A DNA stretch of 15,901 nt from CAYNLG01 sp964397995 (GTDB lineage Bacteria > Planctomycetota > Phycisphaerae > FEN-1346): NCBI GenBank assembly GCA_964397995.1, contig CAYNLG010000082.1, positions 1 to 15,901 of the forward strand, written 5' to 3'. Below, one piece after another: positions 5,841-13,468 of this stretch. Every line of letters starts with the position of its first letter. Position 1 is the stretch's first letter. The notes below the pieces were generated by a model. The model did not search any database. It was not told the origin of the DNA and saw only the letters and a list, made by a program, of their open reading frames with translations. A program made the translations under genes and the position numbers.

Positions 5841-6206
5841 TCAACGTCCTTTCCGACGCAGTGCGTCGAGCACGTCGCGCATCCGTCGGCGTGCGAGCGC
5901 CAACTCCCGCGCGGGGGTCCTCTGCTGCTTCTTGAGGAAGCCGTGCAGCAGCCACATCGTGTCATCCGCCACGAAGAAGAGGACGCGGGCGATGCGGTTG
6001 CCCAGCGAACTGCGGACCTCCCACAGCCCCTCGCCGAGGCTCCGGCAGACCGGCAGGCCCACCGGCCAACCGAACTCGACCGTCTTGATGTCCGTGCCGA
6101 TCACCAACCGTTCGTCTCGCGACAGCGACAGGAGCCATTGCCGAACCGGCTCCTTGCCGCTTGGCTGGCGGTAGAACCGCACCGTGATCCGTTTCTCCGT
6201 GGCCAC
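5841..6206 (-). CDS. higB: HigB-type toxin, Gp49-like (DUF891) RelE superfamily
   Basis: This gives 121 residues from GTG at 6206 on the minus strand; TTG at 6212 adds two residues. The sequence ITVRFYRQPSGKEPVRQWL, then IGTDIKTVEFGWPVGLPV, then GLWEVRSSLGNRIARVLFFV and WLLHGFLKKQQRTPARELAL, is the Gp49-like/HigB pattern almost in full. These toxins are ribosome-dependent mRNA endoribonucleases of the RelE fold. Basic and aromatic residues in the C-terminal half (R in EVRS and IARV; H and KK in LLHGFLKKQ) are those expected at the active surface. GTG 6206 is preferred because the best promoter would place the transcript start at about that base, which would make the toxin mRNA leaderless. The pair probably serves as a phage maintenance or exclusion module. 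Confidence 0.8.
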   Translation of the reverse strand: MATEKRITVRFYRQPSGKEPVRQWLLSLSRDERLVIGTDIKTVEFGWPVGLPVCRSLGEGLWEVRSSLGNRIARVLFFVADDTMWLLHGFLKKQQRTPARELALARRRMRDVLDALRRKGR

Positions 6207-6212
6207 CAGCAA

Positions 6213-6241
6213 AGTGTACCATATATGGTACGCCTTGGCAA
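6213..6241 (-). promoter_or_regulatory. Promoter of the higBA pair
   Basis: Read on the minus strand, TTGCCA (6241-6236) and TACACT (6218-6213) are separated by exactly 17 bases. They match the sigma-70 consensus at five of six and four of six positions. A start about seven bases downstream of the -10 falls at about 6206, the GTG of the toxin. The spacer and part of the -10 are covered by the palindrome at 6216-6231, the arrangement expected for autorepression by the antitoxin. Confidence 0.5.
6216..6231. promoter_or_regulatory. Perfect 16-bp palindrome, likely HigA operator
   Basis: The sequence GTACCATATATGGTAC is identical on both strands. It lies between the toxin start and the tape measure start (6260) and overlaps the higBA promoter. 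Dimeric XRE antitoxins bind palindromes of this size. Its AT-rich centre stands out in a GC-rich region. The binding assignment is inference from position and symmetry. Confidence 0.6.
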
Positions 6242-6259
6242 CCCCGAAAGGGCCTGCTG

Positions 6260-8266
6260 ATGCCGTCGGCCCGAGGCATCCGAGCCGGCCGCGCGTTCGT
6301 CGAGCTGTTCGCCGACGACTCGAAGCTCGTGCGCGGCCTTCGCCGGGCCGAGAAGCGTCTGAAAGCCTTCGGCGACCGCATCCGCAACCTGGGCCTCAAG
6401 ATCGCCGGCCTCGGCGCGGCCATGCTGACGCCGCTGCTCGGTGCGGCCAAGGCGTTCGGTTCGATGGGCGACCAGGTCGCCAAGATGGCCAAGCGGACGG
6501 GCCTCTCGGTCGAGGCGCTCTCGGAGCTGCGTTTTGTCGCCAGCCAGACGGGCACGTCGCTGGAGGCCCTGGAAACCGGCTTCCGGCGGATGCAGCGCAG
6601 CATCTACGACGCGGGCCGCGGGCTGAGTACGCAGACCGACGCTCTGGCCGACCTGGGCCTCGCGTACAAGGACCTCGCCGGCCTCGCGCCGGAAGACCAG
6701 TTCACGCTTCTTGCCGACGCGATCAGCCGCGTCGAAGACCCCACGCGCAAGGCCGCGCTGGCCCAGGCGCTGTTCGGCCGGGCCGGTACGCAGTTGCTGC
6801 CGATGTTCGCCCAAGGCGCGAAGGGCATCGAGGCGCTCCAGGCCGAGGCCCGCCGGCTCGGGCTGACGATGAGCGGCGAGGATGCCAAGGCGGCCGAGGA
6901 CTTCACCGACGCGCTGGATGCCCTGTGGAAGGTCGTCAAGATGGGCGTCTTCCACGTCGGCGCGGCACTCGCCCCGGTGCTCCAGGAGATCGCCGAGACC
7001 ATCACGGGCGTCGCCGTGAAGGTTGGCGAGTGGATTCAGCGGAACCGCGACCTCATCGTTACCGTGCTGAAGGTCGCCGCGGCCGTCTTCGCCGGCGGCA
7101 TCGCCCTTGCAACCCTGGGGACAGTCATCAGCGGCCTGGGTAGCGCCCTCGGTGTGCTCATCACGGTCGTTACCGGCGTCGGCGCGGTCCTGAAGCTGCT
7201 CGGCGCGGTGATCGCCTTCCTCGTCTCGCCGATCGGCTTTGTGATTGCCGCCGTCGCCGCGCTCGGCGCGTATCTGGTCTACGCGACGGGCGCGGGCGGG
7301 AAGGCGCTGGCCTGGCTGGGCGAGAAGTTCGGCGTGCTCAAGGACGACGCACTCGCGGCCTACTCCGGCATCGCTGACGCGCTCGCCGCCGGCGACATCG
7401 CCCTGGCCGTCAAGGTGCTGTGGCTGACCGTCAAGATGGAGTGGCAGCGCGGCATCAACTTCCTCGAGAAGGCCTGGCTGAACTTCCGCAACGTCTTCAT
7501 CAAGATCGGCTACGACGCCTGGCACGGCCTGCTGGCGGTGGTCGAGGTCGTCTGGCACGCCCTGGAGGTCGGCTGGATCGAGACGGTCGCGCTGCTCGGC
7601 AAGGCATGGACGAAGTTCACCAGCTTCTTCGCGCGGACGTGGGAGCGGATGAAGGCGTGGGCGAAGAAGGCGTGGACCTGGATCAAGGGCCTCTTCGACG
7701 ATTCGACCGCCGAGTCGCGCGCCGCGACCTACGCCGAGATCGACCGCGAGAAGGAGGCGGCCATCGCGCACATCGAAGGCGACCAGCAGCGCGAGCTGGC
7801 ACGCCGCGAAGCCGACCGCCAGCGGAAGCGCGAGGAAGCCGCCGCGCTGCACGAAGCGACGCTGGCGGAGATCGGCCGCGAGAACCTCCGCAAACACCAC
7901 GAGCTTGACGCCAAGTACGAACGCCGCATGGCCGAGAACGAAGACGACCTGGCCAAGGCTCGGCGGGAGTGGAAGGACGCCATCGAGACCGCGCGGAAGA
8001 AGCGGCAGGCCAAGGAGTTTGAGGCCGGGCCGGAGGGATTGGATAGCGCCGACGACATCATCGACCGCGCCAACCAGGCGATTGCGGGCGTGGGCGATCT
8101 GCTGGCGGGTCAAGCTGCCAAGATTGGCGCGCAGGGCACGTTCAACGCCGCCAACGTGCTGGGTCTCCAGGCCGGCGGCGTCAGCGACCGCATGGCCAAC
8201 GGTATCGACAAGATCGAGCGCAACACCCGCCCGCTGCGGGACGCCGACGAAATCAGCTTCGCCTGA
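6260..8266 (+). CDS. Tail tape measure protein
   Basis: This encodes 668 residues from ATG at 6260, with GAAAGG at about 6246-6251. The N-terminus (GRAFVELFADDSKLVRGLRR, then AEKRLKAFGDRIRNLGLKIA) is the usual helical start of siphophage tape measures. Residues about 263-345 are a long run of hydrophobic helices (LIVTVLKVAAAVFAGGIALA, then AVIAFLVSPIGFVIAAVAAL) of the kind thought to insert in the host membrane during DNA entry. Residues about 484-590 are a highly charged coiled coil. At roughly 0.15 nm per residue this predicts a tail near 100 nm. It is the longest phage gene here, as expected, and lies downstream of the chaperones, though not directly: the lysis-like cassette and higBA intervene. 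Confidence 0.85.
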   Translation: MPSARGIRAGRAFVELFADDSKLVRGLRRAEKRLKAFGDRIRNLGLKIAGLGAAMLTPLLGAAKAFGSMGDQVAKMAKRTGLSVEALSELRFVASQTGTSLEALETGFRRMQRSIYDAGRGLSTQTDALADLGLAYKDLAGLAPEDQFTLLADAISRVEDPTRKAALAQALFGRAGTQLLPMFAQGAKGIEALQAEARRLGLTMSGEDAKAAEDFTDALDALWKVVKMGVFHVGAALAPVLQEIAETITGVAVKVGEWIQRNRDLIVTVLKVAAAVFAGGIALATLGTVISGLGSALGVLITVVTGVGAVLKLLGAVIAFLVSPIGFVIAAVAALGAYLVYATGAGGKALAWLGEKFGVLKDDALAAYSGIADALAAGDIALAVKVLWLTVKMEWQRGINFLEKAWLNFRNVFIKIGYDAWHGLLAVVEVVWHALEVGWIETVALLGKAWTKFTSFFARTWERMKAWAKKAWTWIKGLFDDSTAESRAATYAEIDREKEAAIAHIEGDQQRELARREADRQRKREEAAALHEATLAEIGRENLRKHHELDAKYERRMAENEDDLAKARREWKDAIETARKKRQAKEFEAGPEGLDSADDIIDRANQAIAGVGDLLAGQAAKIGAQGTFNAANVLGLQAGGVSDRMANGIDKIERNTRPLRDADEISFA

Positions 8267-8278
8267 GGCAAGGACGCC

Positions 8279-9097
8279 ATGCCGACGTTGACCGAGAAGA
8301 TCGACAGCCGCGAGTGGACCACCGGCGAGAAGCCGGCGGTGACGATGCACTATCTCCTCGACGGCACGGCTGACGACCTGGCGGCCAAGTCGTTGTTGCT
8401 CGGCTCCACGCCGACCAACTACGACGGTCTCGTCCGGGATGAATGTTCCTTGGAACCCATCTTCGTCGATGCCGTCGCGGGCGTGGGCACGTGGGACTGT
8501 CGCGTCCGATACGTCAGCCCGGAGTACACCCCGCCGCAGGTGGGCGAATCGACCTTCTCCTTCGACACCGGCGGCGGCACCCAGCACATCACGCAGTCCA
8601 TCGCCACGGTAAGCACCTACGCCGCGCCGGGCAAGGCCGCCCCGGACTTCGGCGGCGCGATCGGCGTCACGCATGACAACGTCGAGGGCGTCGATATCAC
8701 CGTGCCCATCTACGCCTTCTCCGAGACCCACTACCTGGCCGACAGCCAGGTGACCACAACGTACAAGGGCCTGCTGTTCGCCCTGACCGGCCGGACGAAC
8801 AACGCTGCGTTCAAGGGCCTGGCGGCGGGCGAATGCCTGTTCCTCGGCGCGTCCGGGTCGAAGCGCGGCACGGAGGACTGGGAGATCAGCTACCGGTTCG
8901 CGGCGTCGCCCAATCGCAGCGGCCTGACAGTCGGCCCGATCACCGGCGTCTCGAAGAAGGGCTGGGAGTACCTGTGGGTCCGCTACGCCGACTCGGAAGA
9001 CGCCGCCGCCAAAGCCATCGTCAAGAAGCCCGTGGCCGTCTACGTCGAGCGCGTCTACGACGAGGGCGACTTCGCGTCGCTCGGGATCGGAACGTGA
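8279..9097 (+). CDS. Tail protein downstream of the tape measure (distal tail/baseplate candidate)
   Basis: This encodes 272 residues from ATG at 8279, 12 bases after the tape measure stop. I do not recognise a named domain. The protein is predicted to be nearly all beta strands (PAVTMHYLLDGTADD, VGTWDCRVRYVSPEY, FSFDTGGGTQHITQSIATVS) with a C-terminal strand AVYVERVYDEGDF. The first gene after the tape measure usually encodes the distal tail protein that starts baseplate assembly, so this is the best guess from position. There is no lysozyme, peptidase or carbohydrate-binding motif. Several GYT/GTED-type loops would fit an exposed virion protein. Confidence 0.5.
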   Translation: MPTLTEKIDSREWTTGEKPAVTMHYLLDGTADDLAAKSLLLGSTPTNYDGLVRDECSLEPIFVDAVAGVGTWDCRVRYVSPEYTPPQVGESTFSFDTGGGTQHITQSIATVSTYAAPGKAAPDFGGAIGVTHDNVEGVDITVPIYAFSETHYLADSQVTTTYKGLLFALTGRTNNAAFKGLAAGECLFLGASGSKRGTEDWEISYRFAASPNRSGLTVGPITGVSKKGWEYLWVRYADSEDAAAKAIVKKPVAVYVERVYDEGDFASLGIGT

Positions 9098-9100
9098 CCC

Positions 9101-9934
9101 ATGGGCGACACGATGAAGAAGGTCAAGCCGGGCGACCCACTCAGCATCCCCGCGGCCACGTTCAACACCTTCGTGGACGCGGCCCGCGACTACCTCCAGC
9201 GCCGCCATGGCCAGGGCCAGCAGGCCACGCCGTCCGGCCGGCACACCTGCACCATCCCCGTCCGCAACGACAGCGGTTCCGACCGCCAGCGGTACGAGAT
9301 ACTCGGCATCGACTCGCCCCTCTTCAGCCCGGCCAGCGACGAGGAAGCGTTCAAGAACACGCCGGCGCTCCGCGGCGTGACCCCGGCCGAGGATGACCAC
9401 GCCGGCAAGTTCGTCGTGCTTCTGGAGCCCGTCCCGGCCGGCGAACTCGCCCTGGCCGTCGCCGCGGGCGCTGTGCCGGTCCGCATCGACGTACCGGAAG
9501 ACGAAGAGGATGCGGACTACCGCTTCGCCGAGATCAGCGATGGCGAAGCGGGCTCCCTCGCGGCCTCGCATGACGGCTCCGCGGCGATCCTCTGGCGCGA
9601 GGGTGGCGCCGGGGAGCAGTGGGCCATCGTTCGCCTGGGGCCGAGCCCGCGGCCTGCCGGCTTCTGGGCCCGCATCACCGGCCATTCCTATGGTGACCGG
9701 CCGTGGACCTACGACTTCGAGGAAGTCGAGAAGACCTCCGCCGGGTACGGCGGCTGGACGGCCGTGAGCGATGGGCGCTCCGGCACCGCCTACAACGGCG
9801 TCGAGGAAGGCGACTGGGTTGACCAGCTGGAGTACTACGAGGAAATGGCCGACGACTCCATCGTCTGGATGCGGGAGGTCAACACGGCCGGTACAATCGA
9901 GTACTGGTTCAGCGACGTGACGCTCGTGTCCTGA
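9101..9934 (+). CDS. Phage tail-module protein, beta-rich, unknown function
   Basis: This encodes 277 residues; ATG 9101 is followed by an in-frame ATG at 9113 that is equally possible, as no strong ribosome-binding site distinguishes them. The N-terminus (KVKPGDPLSIPAATFNTFVD) is a helix cap preceding AARDYLQRRHGQG. The rest alternates strands and acidic turns (FVVLLEPVPAGELALAVAAG, ADYRFAEISDGEAGSLAASH, then GAGEQWAIVRLG). A C-terminal part rich in Trp and Tyr (DRPWTYDFEEVE, GYGGWTAVSDG) may be a separate domain from about residue 185. It is the last intact gene of the tail block, so a baseplate, tip or fibre role is likely, but no specific function is visible. Confidence 0.5.
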   Translation: MGDTMKKVKPGDPLSIPAATFNTFVDAARDYLQRRHGQGQQATPSGRHTCTIPVRNDSGSDRQRYEILGIDSPLFSPASDEEAFKNTPALRGVTPAEDDHAGKFVVLLEPVPAGELALAVAAGAVPVRIDVPEDEEDADYRFAEISDGEAGSLAASHDGSAAILWREGGAGEQWAIVRLGPSPRPAGFWARITGHSYGDRPWTYDFEEVEKTSAGYGGWTAVSDGRSGTAYNGVEEGDWVDQLEYYEEMADDSIVWMREVNTAGTIEYWFSDVTLVS

Positions 9935-9943
9935 GGATTCAGA

Positions 9944-10552
9944 ATGGCCGAGGACGCGGGGGGCAAGACGCAACGTGGAGGTCGAGCGGTTCCTCGCCCG
10001 CGACGTGCCGCGCGGCAAAGAGTACCTCCTGATGGCCGACGCCGACTGGTGCCGCTGCCCGAGCCGCGCGGGCGCGACGGGCATCCCGTGGCCGGGACCG
10101 ACCCGAGGAGCCATTCCGAGGGCATCCTCTACGAGCCCGGCCACGCGGTGTACTGCGGCTATGTCTGCGGGGATGGGCACCCGGGGCACCCCGGCGACGA
10201 CGACGCGCTCGGCGAAGGCTTCTGCCGCCTCTCGGCCGAGGCCCTCATGGCCACCGGCCCCGGCTGGTTCTGCCAAGACCGCGGCCCTCACGTGAACCAG
10301 GTGCGCGGCGGCGAAGGCACGGCCCTCAGCAAGAGGCTCTGGACCGCCGGCTACGAGGTCCGCTGCGTCGGCGTCGTCGGGCACAGGAAAACGGTTGACC
10401 TCTTCCCGCCCTTCGTTAGCGCCGCCCCCGGCACCCCACCCCGCTTCCGCTGGCCCTCCGCGAGCAACCGCTCCCTCTGGCCAGAGACATCGCCCTCTGC
10501 GCACGACAAGAAGGGGGCAGGGCGAATCAACTTGCCGGAGCCGCAAAGGTGA
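9944..10552 (+). pseudogene. Second glycosyltransferase-like gene, frame broken twice
   Basis: Reading begins at ATG 9944 (MAEDAG), shifts frame by one base at the G6 run 9958-9963, and shifts back near 10048-10049. Dropping one G from the run gives MAEDAGARRNVEVERFLARD. Adding one G at GACTGG-TGCC gives YLLMADADWVPLPEPRGRDG and then continues in the first frame as YEPGHAVYCGYVCGDGHPGH, GEGFCRLSAEALMATGPGWF and LSKRLWTAGYEVRCVGVVGH. The repaired protein has a DxD (ADAD) and an ARNVxVE-type helix like the gene at 2257. Homology-like sequence ends near 10410; the last 45 or so residues to TGA at 10550-10552 look like uncoded sequence. Two opposite one-base changes may be real decay or sequencing error in homopolymers. 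Confidence 0.55.
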
Positions 10553-10591
10553 GGTAGAGTGCGATTGATGCCTGACAGAAAGGGCAAGGCA

Positions 10592-10789
10592 ATGGACGAG
10601 AAGGCGGCGAAGGCCGTGGCAGAGGCCCTTGGCGGGGCAGCATGGAACTCCGGCGGCGGCATCTGGCTGGCCCGCTTCGAGAGGGCCGATGGGCGTGTCG
10701 TGCTCATTTCGGATGAGGTCGTCTGCGAGTACGCTGACAGTGATGCTGCAGAAGCCGGTGAACCTGCCATGAGCATCGTCCTGCGCTGA
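10592..10789 (+). CDS. 65-residue protein of unknown function
   Basis: The start at ATG 10592 is chosen because AAAGG lies upstream at about 10579-10583; GTG 10559 and ATG 10568 are in-frame alternatives. The product has an N-terminal helix (EKAAKAVAEALGGAAW), then two strands (GGIWLARFERADGRVVLIS) and an acidic end (VVCEYADSDAAEAGEPA). It has no signal peptide, membrane helix or recognised DNA-binding motif. Small proteins of this shape, with a helix followed by a beta hairpin and an aspartate-rich segment, occur near prophages and mobile genes, but I give no function. It stands alone between the phage block and hsdR, and its AT content is higher than that of the phage genes. Confidence 0.45.
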   Translation: MDEKAAKAVAEALGGAAWNSGGGIWLARFERADGRVVLISDEVVCEYADSDAAEAGEPAMSIVLR

Positions 10790-11110
10790 GCAGCAGTCTT
10801 TCCGCGCCCATTCTTATTCGATGTTGTGATAAACCTCTGTGCTTGGGCCACCGCCAGCAGCCCGCCCCGCTTACCTTCCCAGCCCCAGGCACTCCTCCGC
10901 GCCTCTGACAGTGGCCGTTTCGCCCAGTCCGCTACCGCCTACGTCCCGGCGCATAGAGGCGTGCGGCGCAGGGGTCACCCCCGAAATCCAGTTTTCTCTC
11001 TTCCACGCAGGGCACAGGATGACCGCCGGGCTATTGCAGAAAGCGGGGCGTTGTGCTATATGCTTCCAGGGACAGCTGTTCGAGCGCGCGGATCGGGCCT
11101 GAACTCGTAC
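10790..11110. other. Intergenic region before hsdR
   Basis: About 320 bases without a convincing gene. A reading frame continuous with hsdR is open from 10826, but its translation (ICAWATASSPPRLPSQP-like, then many Arg/Pro) has no protein-like pattern and no ribosome-binding site, so it is read as upstream DNA. A promoter candidate lies at 11034-11062. I see no tRNA, attachment site or clear terminator here. Confidence 0.5.
11034..11062 (+). promoter_or_regulatory. Candidate promoter of hsdR
   Basis: TTGCAG at 11034-11039 and TATATG at 11057-11062 are spaced by 17 bases. TG lies one base before the -10 (TGCTATATG), giving an extended -10 element. Transcription would start near 11069 and leave a leader of about 42 bases before the hsdR ATG at 11111. 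The match to the -35 is weak, so confidence comes mainly from the extended -10 and position. Confidence 0.4.
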
Positions 11111-13459
11111 ATGTCCAACGAAGCCGATACATGCCGGCGTTTCGTCGTCCCGAACCTTCAAGCGGCGGGATGGGAAGACGAACCGCATCGCGTCAACGAG
11201 CAGGTGACCTTCACGGACGGCCGGATCGTCGTCGCCGGGCGCCGCGGTCTACGGCGGCCGGGCAAGCGCGCCGACTACATTCTCCGCTATCGCCCGGATA
11301 TGCCGATCGCAGTCGTGGAGGCCAAGGCCAGCTACAGGACCGCCGGCGATGGGCTGCAACAGGCCAAGGAGTACGCCGAGATCCTAGGCCTCAAGTTCGC
11401 GTACGCAACGAACGGCCGTGAGATTATCGAATTCGACTACTTGACGGGCCGGGAACGCGAGGTTGCAGCCTTCGCCTCTCCCGATGAGCTCTGGTCGCGC
11501 CTGGCGGAGAGTCAGAGCATCACGCCGGACGTTGCCGAGCGCCTGCTCACGCCCTATTACCATCTGACCGGCAAGACGCCCCGCTACTACCAGGAAATCG
11601 CCATCAACCGGGCCGTCCAAGCCGTGCTCCAGGGCAAGCGCCGCATCCTCATCACGATGGCGACGGGCACGGGGAAGACGCTCGTCGCCTTCCAGATCTG
11701 CTGGAAGCTGTCCGAGGCCCGCTGGAACCGGACGGGCGAACACCGGCGCCCCCGGATCCTGTACCTTGCCGACCGCAACATCCTGATCGACGATCCCAAG
11801 GACAAGATCTTCACGCCGTTCGGCGACGCCCGATGGAAGATCGAGGGCGGCGTCGCCAACTTCTCCCGCCAGATGTACTTCGCCATCTATCAGGCCATAG
11901 CCCGGGACGAGCGCCGGCCCGGCCTCTACCGTGAGCACCCTCGGGACTTCTTCGACCTGATCGTCGTGGACGAGTGCCACCGGGGCAGCGCCCGCGACGA
12001 GAGCAACTGGCGGGAGATCCTGGAATACTTCGAGCCGGCCTTCCAGATCGGCATGACGGCCACGCCGCTTCGCGAGGACAACCGCGACACTTACCGCTAC
12101 TTCGGCAACCCGATCTACACCTACAGCCTCCGCCAGGGCATCGACGACGGCTTCCTCGCCCCCTACCGGGTCCACCGCGTCATCACTGAGTGGGACGCAG
12201 CCGGGTGGCGCCCGAGCCAGGGGGACATCGACCGTTACGGGCGCGACATCCCGGACGAGGAATACCACACGCCGGACTTTGAGCGGATCATCGCCCTTCG
12301 GGCTCGAACCGAAGCCGTCGCACGCCATCTGACCGAGTTCCTCAAGAAGACCGACCGGTTCGCGAAGACCATCGTCTTCTGCGTCGATCAGGAACACGCT
12401 GACGAGATGCGCCGTGCCCTCAACAATCTCAACGCCGACCTCGCCCGGCAGCACCCCGACTACGTTGTGCGCGTCACTTCGGACGAGGGAAGTATCGGGC
12501 GGGGGCACCTGAGCCATTTCCAGGACGTGGAGCGGGCCACCCCCGGCATCGTGACGACATCGAAGCTGCTGACGACGGGCGTGGACATCCCCACCTGCCA
12601 GAACATCGTCCTGCTGCGGGTCATCAACTCGATCACCGAGTTCAAACAGATCATCGGCCGGGGCAGCCGGGTTCGGGACGACTACGGCAAACTGTTCTTC
12701 AGCATCCTTGACTACACCGGCTCGGCCACCCGGATCTTCGCCGACCCCGAATTCGACGGGGAACCGGAGATCATCACCGAAACGGATATCGACGAGCCCG
12801 TCCCGCCGGACGAGCCTCCAGCGCCGCCGGAGCCGCCTGAACCTCCCGAACAGCCGCCGCTGCCTCCCGAGCCGCCGGAAGAGCCGAGGAGGAAGCTCTA
12901 CTTCGACGGCGGCCACATCGAGATCGCGGCCCACCTTGTCTATGAGCTGGACGCAGACGGCAGACAGCTCCGCGTCGTCAGGTACACGGACTACACGGCC
13001 GAGAAGGTGCGGACCCTCTACCGCAACGCCGCCGAACTGCGGGAGGCCTGGGCGGATCCGCTGCAACGGGCCGATATCATCAAGCGCCTCGCCGAGCGCG
13101 GCATCGACTTCGAGGAACTTGCGGCCGCTGCGGACCAGCCCGAGGCAGACCCGTTCGACCTTCTGTGCCACGTGGCTTTCAACTCGCCGCTCAGAACCCG
13201 GCGGGAGCGTGCCGAGCGCCTTCGGAAGGAGAAGGACGACTTCTTTGATCAATACAGGCCGGAGGCCCGAGTCATCCTGGATGAACTCCTCGAGAAATAT
13301 GCCGAGCACGGCACGGCGCAGTTTGCGATCCCGGAGGTCCTTGAGGTCCCGCCCCTCAGCGAGCACGGCACCGTGCTTGAGATCGCGCGGCTTTTTGGAG
13401 GCGAACAGCGGCTGGTGGAAGCGATTCATCAATTGCAGGCGCTGCTCTATGCCGCATAG
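11111..13459 (+). CDS. hsdR: Type I restriction enzyme R subunit (EcoEI-like)
   Basis: This encodes 782 residues from ATG at 11111 (MSNEADTCRRFVVPNLQAAG), matching the usual start of EcoEI-type HsdR. The nuclease domain comes first: D55 (RADYIL), E70-x-K72 (VVEAKA) and Q84-x3-Y88. The helicase/translocase motor follows: ATGTGKT at 184-190, DECH at 287-290, GMTATPLR, FCVDQEHADEM, then TTGVDIPTCQN and QIIGRGSRVR at 513-522. A proline/glutamate-rich linker spans about residues 563-593, and the EcoEI-type C-terminal domain runs to residue 782. All key residues of nuclease and motor are present, so it should be active. It cuts unmethylated DNA after ATP-driven translocation, in complex with HsdM and HsdS. 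Its end overlaps the ribosome-binding site of the next gene. Confidence 0.92.
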   Translation: MSNEADTCRRFVVPNLQAAGWEDEPHRVNEQVTFTDGRIVVAGRRGLRRPGKRADYILRYRPDMPIAVVEAKASYRTAGDGLQQAKEYAEILGLKFAYATNGREIIEFDYLTGREREVAAFASPDELWSRLAESQSITPDVAERLLTPYYHLTGKTPRYYQEIAINRAVQAVLQGKRRILITMATGTGKTLVAFQICWKLSEARWNRTGEHRRPRILYLADRNILIDDPKDKIFTPFGDARWKIEGGVANFSRQMYFAIYQAIARDERRPGLYREHPRDFFDLIVVDECHRGSARDESNWREILEYFEPAFQIGMTATPLREDNRDTYRYFGNPIYTYSLRQGIDDGFLAPYRVHRVITEWDAAGWRPSQGDIDRYGRDIPDEEYHTPDFERIIALRARTEAVARHLTEFLKKTDRFAKTIVFCVDQEHADEMRRALNNLNADLARQHPDYVVRVTSDEGSIGRGHLSHFQDVERATPGIVTTSKLLTTGVDIPTCQNIVLLRVINSITEFKQIIGRGSRVRDDYGKLFFSILDYTGSATRIFADPEFDGEPEIITETDIDEPVPPDEPPAPPEPPEPPEQPPLPPEPPEEPRRKLYFDGGHIEIAAHLVYELDADGRQLRVVRYTDYTAEKVRTLYRNAAELREAWADPLQRADIIKRLAERGIDFEELAAAADQPEADPFDLLCHVAFNSPLRTRRERAERLRKEKDDFFDQYRPEARVILDELLEKYAEHGTAQFAIPEVLEVPPLSEHGTVLEIARLFGGEQRLVEAIHQLQALLYAA

Positions 13460-13468
13460 GAGACGACC

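Noticed and set aside
10475..10486. 12-bp palindrome CTCTGGCCAGAG as an attachment core
   Set aside because: No second copy or integrase is seen in the window, so only the palindrome itself is reported.
6101..10546. A 1481-residue open frame on the minus strand opposite the tape measure and tail genes
   Set aside because: Its translation is Arg/Ala/Gly/Leu-rich without domain patterns, it lies opposite several well-supported genes, and long antisense frames are expected from GC-rich third positions.
10826..11110. N-terminal extension of hsdR
   Set aside because: The extra residues do not look protein-like, the family start matches ATG 11111, and a promoter candidate lies inside the extension.
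11384..13432. A 682-residue open frame antisense to hsdR
   Set aside because: It is the codon-bias mirror of hsdR, with no ribosome-binding site or domain motif.
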